A stretch of 64,000 bases of DNA. Origin: a virus. Shown one piece after another: positions 1-8,599 of the stretch. The first letter of the stretch is position 1. Every line of letters starts with the position of its first letter. Under the pieces are notes generated by a model. It worked only from the letters and a program-made list of their open reading frames with translations, ran no database searches and was not told where the DNA came from. The translations under genes were made by a program, and so were the position numbers. Location: positions 1-64,000 of the IMG/VR virus record IMGVR_UViG_3300042863_003045; one strand, 5' to 3'.

Positions 1-1618
1 CAATATTCAAAGATCTTAAATCCTCTCTGAATTTATCAACTGCTGATGCCAATGTTATATTAGAAGAAATAGTCCATCCCTGTATGAATTCAAATTCATC
101 AGATGTGAGATAAACATCAGTTGATGATATCGTTTCGGATGTTGGATTTGGCAAAACCGGTACATATGTCGGTGAATCCGACCAAAATTGATTATCATCT
201 GGAGTTGCATTTGTCCTCGGTGGAGTTGAAGTTAAATCAACATCTACACCACTTAACACCCAATCGTGTGTTTGAATACATTGATATATCTTATTATTCC
301 AAATTACTTGAGTGCCTAAATTATATGTTATAAGATTCGCATTTCCTAAAAACTGAGGTATATTTGCAACCGTATAATTTTGAGTATTATTTGTAGTATT
401 TTGAACATTGAATTCTACACCTGGTTTTAATATATCAGGAACTGTAACAAATTGAATAACATTTGGATATTGGAAAGAAAAAATATTTAAAGGTATTAAT
501 GTATCATAGAAATCCACTATTCCGGTATAGATAATAGGTAGATCAGTTAACATTTTAATTCGTATAGATAAATTACTACCAGTTAATAATGTTGATATTG
601 TACCAACGGTTATAGTTAAATCATCAATGACTGTTGTTCCACCAATATTAAACCCATCTATTGTTATTATTTGTCCAACAGAGTATCCAGATCCAGAATC
701 TGTAACAATAACAGAATCAACAATACCAGATAATACTGTAACTTCAAATTCTGCGCCGTTTGTATCGATAACAGTATAAACACTATCAGTCAATGTCGAT
801 GATGTTGATAAAAATGATATTGTATCAATAGAACCAACTAAAGTAAGGGATACAAATTCAATATGTTCTAAATCAAGAATATTCTCATTTTCAACTGTAA
901 CTACCTGGACATCTTCATATCTTTTTGGTATGCCATTTGTAGAATCCCTATAATTATCATTTCTAAATGAATTTACAATATTGAACTTTCTACCTTGATA
1001 TATTCTATTGAAAAAATCTTGTTCGTTCCAAGTTGATAGATTTGAGGTGTTTATATTTGGTGGTAATAGAAAACTATAATCATAGATACCAATTGCATTA
1101 ACAGCTGATATTGTTTCTGTATAGTTATAAGTAGTAAACGGATATGTGAATGTGAAAAATGCGTTATCATCCACTGAGATTATAAGTATCGCATCTCTTT
1201 TAGATTGCACTACTGTATATAATCTATTTGGATCATTGAATTCAAATATCGTCTGATTAAATCGAATGAGAGTGCCAACCGGAAATTTCTCATGAAATGC
1301 AACTCCAAAAATCCATTTGGAAAAATAATCCGACCTATTATTTGTAGGTTCAATAGAAGTTATATTTTGATTTAAGAATGGAGCGTTATAAAAATGAAAT
1401 CCAAATTCATTGAAAAGCTGGAACCTTCTTAAAAATAAAGAATTGAAATCCTCAAATTCAAATGAAGGTACTTTTTCAAAAGTATAAAGAGCTTGTGTTT
1501 TAAAAGTATCATTAGAATTCTCGTGAAATAGTATATCACCTTCATATCTTTCTAAACCATTATTCCAATTGAAATTTAGAAAATTTCCTTCTTTATCGTA
1601 AAAAATAAGATTATCCAT
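1..1618 (-). CDS. Virion structural protein, probably tail or baseplate (3' end outside window)
   Basis: A leftward frame stays open from an ATG at 1618 to the window edge, about 539 codons, and begins MDNLIFYDKEGNFLNFNWNN. The text is rich in Ser, Thr, Asn, Ile and aromatics, has no membrane segment, and carries Gly/Asp turns such as DSGSGYSVGQIITIDGF, typical of beta-rich virion proteins. I do not recognise the family. A TATATA tract lies just upstream of the start and is divergent from the one serving the 1677 gene. A structural role is inferred from composition and from the tail genes elsewhere in the window; a baseplate wedge or a fibre-attachment protein are both possible. Confidence 0.65.
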   Translation of the reverse strand, partial: MDNLIFYDKEGNFLNFNWNNGLERYEGDILFHENSNDTFKTQALYTFEKVPSFEFEDFNSLFLRRFQLFNEFGFHFYNAPFLNQNITSIEPTNNRSDYFSKWIFGVAFHEKFPVGTLIRFNQTIFEFNDPNRLYTVVQSKRDAILIISVDDNAFFTFTYPFTTYNYTETISAVNAIGIYDYSFLLPPNINTSNLSTWNEQDFFNRIYQGRKFNIVNSFRNDNYRDSTNGIPKRYEDVQVVTVENENILDLEHIEFVSLTLVGSIDTISFLSTSSTLTDSVYTVIDTNGAEFEVTVLSGIVDSVIVTDSGSGYSVGQIITIDGFNIGGTTVIDDLTITVGTISTLLTGSNLSIRIKMLTDLPIIYTGIVDFYDTLIPLNIFSFQYPNVIQFVTVPDILKPGVEFNVQNTTNNTQNYTVANIPQFLGNANLITYNLGTQVIWNNKIYQCIQTHDWVLSGVDVDLTSTPPRTNATPDDNQFWSDSPTYVPVLPNPTSETISSTDVYLTSDEFEFIQGWTISSNITLASAVDKFREDLRSLNI

Positions 1619-1647
1619 TAATTATATATAAAAATAGATCTTCTCAA

Positions 1648-1657
1648 TTAATATATA
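1648..1657 (+). promoter_or_regulatory. TTAATATATA motif, late-promoter-like
   Basis: TTAATATATA lies 20 nt before the ATG at 1677. The same motif recurs at a similar distance before many genes on both strands. T4 late promoters (TATAAATA) are the closest known analogue; the role here is inferred. Confidence 0.4.
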
Positions 1658-1676
1658 ACAAAAATAAATTCAAAAA

Positions 1677-2330
1677 ATGGATATAAAAGATTTCAGTGAT
1701 TTGTTAAAAAACAACACAGTAATAAAAACTGATGAAAAGGAAGTAGAAAAACAATTAAAAAGTGTTAAGAAATTTTCAGACTTTGGATTTAATCCATCAG
1801 AAAATTTGAAATTTCACTTAGAAAATAAAATGTCTGTACTTGATAATGTTTTTAGACCAGGATCAGAAGCATTCTACGAACTACTCACAGAATCAAGAAA
1901 ATTTATAGATATATTAAATGAAAATGATAGAGAATTATTCCAAACAACAGATCTAGGAGAATTTGCAATGTACGAAGGTGAATTGGTACCACTTGATCTA
2001 CCAATGGAAGATTTAGAATCTTTATATGAAGCAGAATATAAAGGCAGAGAAGTAGAATTGAATAAACCAACAAGAAGCTCTGGCCCTAAGAAGTATAAAG
2101 TTTATGTTAAAAATCCAAAAACAGGTAGAGTTAAAGTAGTTAATTTTGGCGATGTTAAAGGTGGATTGACCACAAAGATTAATGATCCAGCAGCGAGACG
2201 CAGTTTTATTGCACGCCACAATTGCAGACGAAACTGGAAACCATCAGATAAACTTTCAGCAGGCTACTGGTCGTGTCATCTCCCCAGATATAAGAACATT
2301 TTTTCTGGTTCTTATAGTGGTCTCTGGTAG
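1677..2330 (+). CDS. Phage-conserved protein with RARHNC / YWSC type C-terminal module
   Basis: The first 130 residues are acidic, mostly helical and without recognisable motif. Residues about 140-205 form a basic module: KVYVKNPKTGRVKVVNFGD, then a Gly-rich turn, ARRSFIARHNC (Cys183) and AGYWSCHLPRY (Cys200). This module is widespread in myophage and jumbo-phage proteins, often in head-maturation or head-associated proteins; the two Cys and nearby His suggest a small metal-binding knuckle. The start follows a TTAATATATA box and is the only sensible ATG. The exact role is unknown; a head or scaffold connection is an inference. Confidence 0.6.
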   Translation: MDIKDFSDLLKNNTVIKTDEKEVEKQLKSVKKFSDFGFNPSENLKFHLENKMSVLDNVFRPGSEAFYELLTESRKFIDILNENDRELFQTTDLGEFAMYEGELVPLDLPMEDLESLYEAEYKGREVELNKPTRSSGPKKYKVYVKNPKTGRVKVVNFGDVKGGLTTKINDPAARRSFIARHNCRRNWKPSDKLSAGYWSCHLPRYKNIFSGSYSGLW

Positions 2331-2350
2331 AGATTAATATATATAATCAA

Positions 2351-2938
2351 ATGAAACATTTACAATCCTATAAGTTATTTGAATCTATTATTTCTGAAAA
2401 ATTGTATCATGGCAATCGAAAAGGCGATTTTCCCCCAGAAAAAAGAAGGTTTGCAGGATCAATATTTCTAACAAATAATTTAGAATTTGCTAAAAACTTT
2501 GCTGAACTTGATGAAAGAGAAGAATTTCCTAATGGATCAGTTTGGGAAGTCAATCTAAAACCTAATCTGAGAATATGTAATCCAATGAAGTCTGAAATGA
2601 TGAAAGAATTAAATCTCAAATCATTATTACAAAAAATGATAGATGGAGAGTTTGAAGATCCAACCAACGGAAAAAAATTCAAATCAAATAGAGGAAAAGG
2701 ATTCAAAGGATATGATTATGAAACAGATAAAGAATTTGATTTAGAAGATACCTCAGAAAGTGTATTTAATTATCTTTGGTTGATAAAAAACGGATCTTGG
2801 CAAATAATAGAATCCGAACCTATAATTTCTGAAATAAAATCCAAAAAATATGATGGATTTGAGGTTATTGAAAAAGGATCCAAGAATGTTGCCATTTTTG
2901 ATGAGAAATCTATTTTAAATTTTAAAAAAATATTATGA
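2351..2938 (+). CDS. ADP-ribosyltransferase-like protein with N-terminal capsid-targeting-like tag
   Basis: The N terminus MKHLQSYKLFES matches the tag shared by about twenty proteins here. After it, LYHGNRKGD and GSIFLTNNLEFAKNFAE resemble the first two strands of the ADP-ribosyltransferase toxin fold, where a YHGT-type motif precedes an hxLTxxxxxAxxYA motif. The C terminus KYDGFEVIEKG...NVAIFDEKSI matches the YDG...FxxxxI ending of the same fold. A catalytic glutamate cannot be assigned by eye. T4 packages Alt, also an ADP-ribosyltransferase, inside its head, which makes the combination of tag and fold plausible. The gene overlaps the next one by 4 nt (ATGA). Confidence 0.5.
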   Translation: MKHLQSYKLFESIISEKLYHGNRKGDFPPEKRRFAGSIFLTNNLEFAKNFAELDEREEFPNGSVWEVNLKPNLRICNPMKSEMMKELNLKSLLQKMIDGEFEDPTNGKKFKSNRGKGFKGYDYETDKEFDLEDTSESVFNYLWLIKNGSWQIIESEPIISEIKSKKYDGFEVIEKGSKNVAIFDEKSILNFKKIL

Positions 2939-3210
2939 CACTACCATTCATAGAAGAAAAAATATCAGAAAATACTTTCATACGTACTTTCAAAAAAGAT
3001 ACAGATTCAGGAGAGCTGACTTGGCATCGAGACTATGAGAATCGAATTATTGAATCAATCGGAGAAACAGATTGGATGTTTCAAATGGATAATGAACTAC
3101 CAAAAATAATATCTGAAAAAATATATATACCTAAAGGAATATATCATAGAATAATAAAAGGAAATGGTGATCTTAAAATAAAATTAATAAAACTAAATGA
3201 AGTATATTAA
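2935..3210 (+). CDS. Small cupin-like protein
   Basis: This 91-residue protein has the compact beta pattern of phage cupin-like proteins: ELTWHRDYENRIIESIGETD, then WMFQMDNELP, then IYIPKGIYHRIIKGNGDLKI. The H-R-D and Y-H-R histidines are placed like cupin metal ligands, and the Pro-Lys-Gly before YHRI is a typical cupin turn. It is translationally coupled to the preceding ART-like gene by the overlapping ATGA. Substrate unknown. The overlap suggests that the pair works, or at least is expressed, together. Confidence 0.55.
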   Translation: MTLPFIEEKISENTFIRTFKKDTDSGELTWHRDYENRIIESIGETDWMFQMDNELPKIISEKIYIPKGIYHRIIKGNGDLKIKLIKLNEVY

Positions 3211-3215
3211 AAAGA

Positions 3216-4334
3216 TTAATCAACATTCCTGAAATTCTCATTATAGATTCTTATTATTTCATCATACTCTTCAATAATACCTGATGTGAAATTCTCATTA
3301 TCATATTTCTGAGATTCAATATATTTTCTTATAAACTCTTCGTAATCCAATTTTATTGATATTTCAATTTGCTCATTTATGGATTCTATAAGATTTTCAT
3401 CTTTAGTTTCTACTTCTTTTACAATATCATCCAAATACTCAACAGAAGAGAAATTTCCTACTTGTAAGAGACTTTCTAGCTTTCTACGTAGTTTTCTATT
3501 ACTTACCAATAGATTGTTTGATATAAGAAGATCTATATAGTCTTTTGAATCTTTTAATTCATCTAATCTATCTATGTCTGATTCTTGAACTACTTTGAAT
3601 TTTTTGAATACTGGTGAGACATTATTAGGATAGAATTCTTCTGAACCATTCTCTGTATCTATTACAAATATTCCTTTTTGGTTGTCGATATCATTTCTAT
3701 CCATCTGAAAAATCGATCCAACAAAAGTAAATTGTTTGTTAGTCTGTGTTAAATGTATGTGACCAGATCTAACTTTTTTGAAAGTACTGAACTCTTCTAT
3801 GTCAATCTTATCATTATTTTTATGTGCAACCGAAGTTAAGTGCATCTTACAACCATTCAAATCTGAATGACAAAAAAGATAGTCACAATTTTTATTATCA
3901 TTTATGAGTTTTATTTGATCGAGACGATTCTCAATATAAGGCATCATCAAAATTTTCAAACCATTATATTCAAGTATATCGGCACTATCATAAATTTTAA
4001 CGCTTGGTATATGTTTGAAAGGTCTAACTGTATTGATTTCAGATGCGCTTTTAGACCAAAGATCGTGGTTACCAACAATAATATGAAATGGTGCTATTTT
4101 AGATATTTCTTCAACAATATCCATGCCATAATTAAGAAGGTTTATTGGAATAACATTTCTGTTATCAAAAAGATCTCCTAAATGTACAATTATATCACCA
4201 GCTCCTACTCTCTCTTTTAAAAGAGGTATTAAAAAATTAGAAAAGTATTGTTTGTGGATTTTATGCCACTTATCTACTGAATTTGGATATCCCAACCCAA
4301 TATGGGTGTCTCCGATAAGAAATATTTTACTCAT
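3216..4334 (-). CDS. 47: gp47-like SbcD/Mre11-family nuclease subunit
   Basis: The calcineurin-like phosphoesterase motifs appear in order: GDTH (residues 8-11), GDLFD (about 53-57), GNHD (about 88-91), a lone H in FCHSD, and GHIH. The length of 372 and the extended C-terminal region match T4 gp47, which pairs with the ATPase gp46 to resect DNA ends for recombination-dependent replication. gp46 is not in this window. It converges tail to tail with the cupin-like gene, only 5 nt apart. UvsX and a UvsY-like protein lie about 50 kb away. Confidence 0.9.
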   Translation of the reverse strand: MSKIFLIGDTHIGLGYPNSVDKWHKIHKQYFSNFLIPLLKERVGAGDIIVHLGDLFDNRNVIPINLLNYGMDIVEEISKIAPFHIIVGNHDLWSKSASEINTVRPFKHIPSVKIYDSADILEYNGLKILMMPYIENRLDQIKLINDNKNCDYLFCHSDLNGCKMHLTSVAHKNNDKIDIEEFSTFKKVRSGHIHLTQTNKQFTFVGSIFQMDRNDIDNQKGIFVIDTENGSEEFYPNNVSPVFKKFKVVQESDIDRLDELKDSKDYIDLLISNNLLVSNRKLRRKLESLLQVGNFSSVEYLDDIVKEVETKDENLIESINEQIEISIKLDYEEFIRKYIESQKYDNENFTSGIIEEYDEIIRIYNENFRNVD

Positions 4335-4357
4335 ATGTTAAAGGACGGAATTATTTT

Positions 4358-4585
4358 TTATATATATGTTATATTTAAAAAATAAAATAAGTTATAATAG
4401 TCTATAAAATCTAATTTATGGTCTCTAAAATAATAGTAATGTATTGGTCTCAACTTCTTACCAATTGAATTAACTTCCGTTGTTTTCAAATTTTCTAGAG
4501 ATTCCTTGATTATATCAAAATGTTTTAGATCCAAAGTTGATATTTTATCAATCATGTAGTTAATATATTCTTCTTTATATTTCAT
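4358..4585 (-). CDS. Hypothetical small helical protein
   Basis: 75 residues, largely helical, with a basic and aromatic C-terminal half (HYYYFRDHKLDFIDYYNLFYF). It sits directly upstream of gp47 on the same strand, 23 nt away, so the two are probably co-transcribed. No family recognised. Confidence 0.5.
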   Translation of the reverse strand: MKYKEEYINYMIDKISTLDLKHFDIIKESLENLKTTEVNSIGKKLRPIHYYYFRDHKLDFIDYYNLFYFLNITYI

Positions 4586-4680
4586 TTATATCAATTATTT
4601 TTTCTTTAATCCTACATTATTTAAAATATATTTGGCAAAGTTATAAAATTTAACTAAATTTGTAGTCTAATAATTAAACT

Positions 4681-5037
4681 ATGATATATCTATTTATTAC
4701 TTTGTCAATATACAATCTTATGTTAGTTTCGAATAGCTTTCTTTTTTATGAAATGGACGTAGATTTTAAAAAAAGTAAGAAACTTACTTATGATACGATC
4801 GTTGGTGGTATATTTACTGGATTGTATTCTATTTCTAGAGGAGTGTATTTCTATCTTTTATTGTTCTTTTCTATTATTGGATTTATAAGCAACAGTCAGT
4901 ATTATATGTTTTTCATTGTGTTATTTATATTGAAAGTTCTAAGATATACAATTGAAAACAAATACATATACACTATACTAACGATAACATCACTTCTTGT
5001 TTGTTTATATGCTTCATTCTTAATTTTTATTGCATAA
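4681..5037 (+). CDS. Small integral membrane protein
   Basis: 118 residues with about four hydrophobic segments (near residues 2-22, 55-72, 77-90 and 98-117) separated by short charged loops such as DVDFKKSKK. It stands alone on the plus strand and ends at a strong hairpin terminator. A holin or superinfection-exclusion role cannot be excluded, but nothing specific supports either. Confidence 0.55.
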   Translation: MIYLFITLSIYNLMLVSNSFLFYEMDVDFKKSKKLTYDTIVGGIFTGLYSISRGVYFYLLLFFSIIGFISNSQYYMFFIVLFILKVLRYTIENKYIYTILTITSLLVCLYASFLIFIA

Positions 5038-5040
5038 AAA

Positions 5041-5066
5041 AGTCTCGATTAATCGAGACTTTTTTT
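5041..5066. terminator. Bidirectional intrinsic terminator
   Basis: AGTCTCGAT and ATCGAGACT form a 9-bp stem with a 2-nt loop, followed by seven T on the plus strand and preceded by a run of A. It lies between two convergent genes and can serve both. Confidence 0.85.
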
Positions 5067-5089
5067 ATATTATATGATTCGTGATTAAT

Positions 5090-6031
5090 TTATATTTTAA
5101 AATTTCTAAAACTTTTAATCAATCTTCCCTCTTTAACTGGTTCTTGTGTAGAATTATATCCCGCAACACCGGCTGTCCATGCTTCACCAAGATTTGTCTT
5201 TAATGTTTCAATTCCGGATTTCATAGCATCTACTAAGTCTTCACCAATTTCATATGTTTTCTTAGTCATTATATAAGTTGCGTAGAATGGTAAAGACACT
5301 AATCCTAATATTAATTTCCCACTATATTTCGCTACGTCTATTGTACCATCTTTAATTTTACCCATCATTGCTAACATTCCCTCACCAATACTTTTCAATC
5401 CTTCAAATGTACTTTTCTTTGCCGATTCTGCAGCTTCAGATAGTTCTGATGACTTTTGTTGTAGTGACTTTTTAAACTCTTCTTTATTATTAACAGCCCA
5501 TGCTGATACAGATTTATATGTATTAGCTAGTCCAATTGCCATTTTTTTATATATTTGAATTGCGGTATCTTTAGCAGCTTTAATCCATTCTCCACCTTTT
5601 TCTTTTCCCTTTTTATAAACCTCCGCGATCTCTGATCCAATAGTAGTTGATAGAATCACCACACTGTCCCATAATTGACCAGGTGCCTTCTTTATTGCCT
5701 CAATTCCTGAATTTATAGCATTTGAAATTTTATCTACTAATTCTTTTCCAATTTCTAAAGCTTTTTTACCTAACTCCATACCTTTGTCATAAACATCCGA
5801 ACCCAATTTTTGAATTGATGAAACAGCTCCAGAAACAGCATTTTTGGTATTACCTACAGCCTGTCCAGTTGAACTGGCAAGTGATTTTACTTTATCCCAA
5901 AATCCTTCTAATAGTAAAGAATATTCTTTACTTGAGTATGATTCCTTTAGAGAATTAAGTTCTTGATAAACTTTGTCCATTTTACGGTTGTATGTATAAA
6001 ATGACTCGTTAATTTGTAATTGATAGTTCAT
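5090..6031 (-). CDS. Amphipathic helical repeat protein, putative internal head protein
   Basis: 313 residues. The N terminus MNYQLQINESFYTY fits the tag family (INES). A second similar motif, LLLEGFWDKV, occurs near residue 40. From residue 45 to 290 the protein is a chain of Ala/Lys/Gly-rich amphipathic helices (AVGNTKNAVSGAVSSIQKLG, GKKALEIGKELVDKISNAI) reminiscent of LEA-like or apolipoprotein-like helices, which coat membranes or DNA. It is the last gene of the leftward 9.4-5.1 kb cluster and ends at the terminator at 5041. Function unknown; packaging in the head is inferred from the tag. Confidence 0.6.
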   Translation of the reverse strand: MNYQLQINESFYTYNRKMDKVYQELNSLKESYSSKEYSLLLEGFWDKVKSLASSTGQAVGNTKNAVSGAVSSIQKLGSDVYDKGMELGKKALEIGKELVDKISNAINSGIEAIKKAPGQLWDSVVILSTTIGSEIAEVYKKGKEKGGEWIKAAKDTAIQIYKKMAIGLANTYKSVSAWAVNNKEEFKKSLQQKSSELSEAAESAKKSTFEGLKSIGEGMLAMMGKIKDGTIDVAKYSGKLILGLVSLPFYATYIMTKKTYEIGEDLVDAMKSGIETLKTNLGEAWTAGVAGYNSTQEPVKEGRLIKSFRNFKI

Positions 6032-6113
6032 ATTTTATTTTTTTTTTTACCTTTTAGGTTACTTTATTTATATATATTATACTCAAAAAATGGGTTTTTG
6101 TAATTTTTCAAAA

Positions 6114-6253
6114 TCAAAATTTTGGATTTGCACTATCAATAACTTTAAATGGTTTATTTATTTCCCCACCAGCGTAATAATAAAGTTTCATCACATCTTT
6201 GATATAGAAAATAATTTACTTATAAAATCCTCATAAAGTTTTAAATGTTTCAT
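6114..6253 (-). pseudogene. Two overlapping micro-ORFs, the first a nearly bare N-terminal tag
   Basis: An ATG at 6253 opens MKHLKLYEDFISKLFSISKM, then a stop at 6191. That is the shared tag plus ten residues. An ATG overlapping this stop opens a second 25-residue frame (MKLYYYAGGEINKPFKVID...) ending at 6114. The arrangement looks like a tagged gene cut down by deletion and frameshift, or a peptide kept for its tag. It lies in the gap between two tagged genes on the same strand. Confidence 0.4.
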
Positions 6254-6266
6254 TATTTAGTATATT

Positions 6267-7004
6267 TTATTTTTTTGTATAAAAACTATAAGTATCTTGT
6301 TGAAAACTTGAATTCGGTCCACTCATTGTTACCTTTTTATGTATCACATCTACATATTTCTCACCAATTTCTTTCCAATAACTAAATTTTTGCCAAAACC
6401 AATCTTCATGTTTCACTTCAATCATAGTTTTCCTTATTTGTTCAATATACTTACTTGATAATTCTTTATTATTCCAATCTAAATCTATTGATCCATCTTT
6501 CAAGTCAATTAAAGCTGCTTGTGTTTTAACATCAAGATCCAAATCATCGGAAAATCCTATCATCGCATCTAACATTCCAGAATCAATTCCAAATTCTTCT
6601 AAACTAACAGGTTGACCTGTTGTCTGTGAATAAGCAACCACCGCAGTTATTAAAATAATCAGTAGTATAGTAAATACAATAATAACTGCTTTAAATAATT
6701 TAGGATATTTTTCTTTAAAATCTTTTACTCTTTTTAATACTGCTAATATAAGTTCAAAGATTTTTTTACTATATCTTTTCAAATTCTCAATAATCTTTTC
6801 AAAGACATAGGATTCAACTTCAAGTTGTTTTAGAATCCAATCTGATATTTTTTGAAATACACTTTCAGTTATATTTTTTCCTTTATCTAAGAAAGATTTA
6901 AAATCAGTAATGATATTCTCATTTATTTTACTTTCTAATCTATCTAATAGATCATCTGCTGTTATTCTAGACTCAAGATATAATTTAAAATTGTCTGTTT
7001 TCAT
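6267..7004 (-). CDS. Tagged single-pass membrane protein
   Basis: 245 residues. The start MKTDNFKLYLES fits the tag family. Residues 15-100 are amphipathic helix rich in Lys and Glu. Residues about 106-127 are one strongly hydrophobic segment (AVIIVFTILLIILITAVVAY), and the rest is an acidic then basic soluble domain. It could be a head-packaged protein that inserts in the host membrane at entry. No family recognised. The stop is 14 nt from the small tag-only reading frame, and the next upstream gene ends 3 nt away, so it is operonic. Confidence 0.6.
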   Translation of the reverse strand: MKTDNFKLYLESRITADDLLDRLESKINENIITDFKSFLDKGKNITESVFQKISDWILKQLEVESYVFEKIIENLKRYSKKIFELILAVLKRVKDFKEKYPKLFKAVIIVFTILLIILITAVVAYSQTTGQPVSLEEFGIDSGMLDAMIGFSDDLDLDVKTQAALIDLKDGSIDLDWNNKELSSKYIEQIRKTMIEVKHEDWFWQKFSYWKEIGEKYVDVIHKKVTMSGPNSSFQQDTYSFYTKK

Positions 7005-7007
7005 AAA

Positions 7008-7385
7008 TTATATATTAAATACTCTTTTAAAATTTTCAGGAGCTAAATCTAAATCCAATATCCTAACTTTAATCATCTCATTATTTTCTAAAGCCTTTAC
7101 AATTCTATGTTGACCATCTAAAATAGATTTGATTTCTCCTTTACTCGATAAAAGAATAACCGGATATTTTAAATCAGCAGATTGTACTCTATTAGGATCT
7201 CTTTTAACATCAATTAAAAGATGTTTAATTTCATTAGGATCCATTTCTCTGCCATTGTCTAAATAATCTAAAATATCGTCTAAAGTAAGTCTAATAGTCT
7301 CATCATCAATTTCAGCTTCCCAAAAAGATTCTTTACCTGTTCCTTTAGGTTGTTCAAAATCTTCAAATAATTTTAAATGTTTCAT
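7008..7385 (-). CDS. Tagged ParB/sulfiredoxin-like domain protein
   Basis: 125 residues starting MKHLKLFEDFEQ, the clearest copy of the shared tag. Residues 40-115 match the ParB N-terminal / sulfiredoxin fold: DPNEIKHLLIDVKRDPNRV, then YPVILLSSKGEIKSILDGQH and RIVKALENNEMIKVRI. The DGQHR box is the family's nucleotide-binding signature. ParB-like domains bind CTP or act as nucleases. No DNA-binding helix-turn-helix is present, so this is not a partition protein in the usual sense. It is tightly packed with its neighbours on the minus strand. Confidence 0.65.
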   Translation of the reverse strand: MKHLKLFEDFEQPKGTGKESFWEAEIDDETIRLTLDDILDYLDNGREMDPNEIKHLLIDVKRDPNRVQSADLKYPVILLSSKGEIKSILDGQHRIVKALENNEMIKVRILDLDLAPENFKRVFNI

Positions 7386-7392
7386 ATTTAAT

Positions 7393-8580
7393 TTATTTAT
7401 TTCTAACTATACCTATTAATGTACTTAACTCTTTTTGCATTTCCAGTAAGTTTGATAAAGAATCTGTTTGTATTTTATCAAATTCTAATTCACTTATTAA
7501 TTTTCCACTTTCATTTACACCGGTTAATATGGTTTCTAAATTAAATTGAAATTTGCTTAGATTATCATATAACACATCTAGAGTATTTTTTAACCCATTT
7601 GCTATCTTATCAATTCTTTCATCTATTTCAATAATTGGCAAATCATATACAAAATAATTTGTTTTATTTGAATATTCTCTAAATTTAGAAGGACTAAAAT
7701 CATTCGTCCATATTGATTCACCTTCTTTATTTTTACTTGGTTTTACTCTAAAATTATTAACATAGTTTTCTGATTCTTCATCAGTTCCATTTAGCACGAA
7801 TACTTTAATTCTATCTGCGAATTTAAGTCCAACTATATAATATTCTAAATATTTATCATTATCCATAACTATACTAGACTTTGAATCAAAATTAAGTAAT
7901 TTAACCTGATATCTATTATTTTGTGAATCAATAATATCAATCGGAGAATTATCTTCCTTTACTGTAGATCTAGAAATTAATCCAGCAATATAAGATTCAA
8001 ATAAAAATCCAGAAGATGCTGGATCAAAATGCACCTTTAGTTCATTAAGATAATGTAGCATCATTATAGCTGACATTTCTTTTCTTATTGTCTCACTGGA
8101 TCTTTTTCTAAGTTGAATATCACTCCTTCCCAAAACTTCTAATCTATCCTTAAACCCTTCTATCCCAGTTTTTTTTGTAACACCTGATGAATATCTTCTT
8201 ATTTTTTTAATTACTTCCATGTCTATTTTAACATTAACCCATCCCGTTGGTAATAGTGGAAGTAATTTTGTATAATTTTCTTCTGTGTTCCAAAATTTTC
8301 TATTGGTATTTGCATTTATAACTGGTAATTTTTTACCATTTAGTAATATATTACCCCTTTCATCTTTATCTAAGAAAGTGAATAACTTGCCAGATCTATC
8401 AATGGCCGCAATATATTCTTTATTATCAGATCCCAAAATTCTATTAACACCAAATGTATCTAAATTTCCTTTTATAGGCAAATCGCGTTTAAATTTTACT
8501 TCACCATCTTCTCCAATAACTAAATCAAAGTGTTTAATCTGATAAGCCTCATTAAAATGGCTAAATTTTATTATTTCCAT
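7393..8580 (-). CDS. Tagged protein with PD-(D/E)XK nuclease-like core
   Basis: I start at the ATG at 8580 (MEIIKFSHFNEAYQ). It follows the upstream stop by 19 nt and gives a tag-like N terminus; the longer frame from 8634 would overlap the previous gene. Around two thirds in, GFLFESYIAGLI is followed by PIDIIDSQNNRYQVKLL. A glutamate helix, then Asp, then Q-x-K on a strand, is the arrangement of restriction-endonuclease-like folds. The C-terminal 100 residues are coiled-coil-like. If injected, it could attack host DNA or protect phage DNA. The assignment is by motif only. Confidence 0.45.
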   Translation of the reverse strand: MEIIKFSHFNEAYQIKHFDLVIGEDGEVKFKRDLPIKGNLDTFGVNRILGSDNKEYIAAIDRSGKLFTFLDKDERGNILLNGKKLPVINANTNRKFWNTEENYTKLLPLLPTGWVNVKIDMEVIKKIRRYSSGVTKKTGIEGFKDRLEVLGRSDIQLRKRSSETIRKEMSAIMMLHYLNELKVHFDPASSGFLFESYIAGLISRSTVKEDNSPIDIIDSQNNRYQVKLLNFDSKSSIVMDNDKYLEYYIVGLKFADRIKVFVLNGTDEESENYVNNFRVKPSKNKEGESIWTNDFSPSKFREYSNKTNYFVYDLPIIEIDERIDKIANGLKNTLDVLYDNLSKFQFNLETILTGVNESGKLISELEFDKIQTDSLSNLLEMQKELSTLIGIVRNK

Positions 8581-8599
8581 ACTTCTATATATTAATTGA

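Noticed and set aside
121-333. 70-residue plus-strand frame near the left edge
   Set aside because: It is antisense to the long structural gene, whose composition is clearly protein-like; the plus frame has no promoter motif and an implausible sequence.
5722-5958. Plus-strand frame opposite the amphipathic repeat protein
   Set aside because: Antisense shadow of an Ala/Lys-rich helix region; no start signals.
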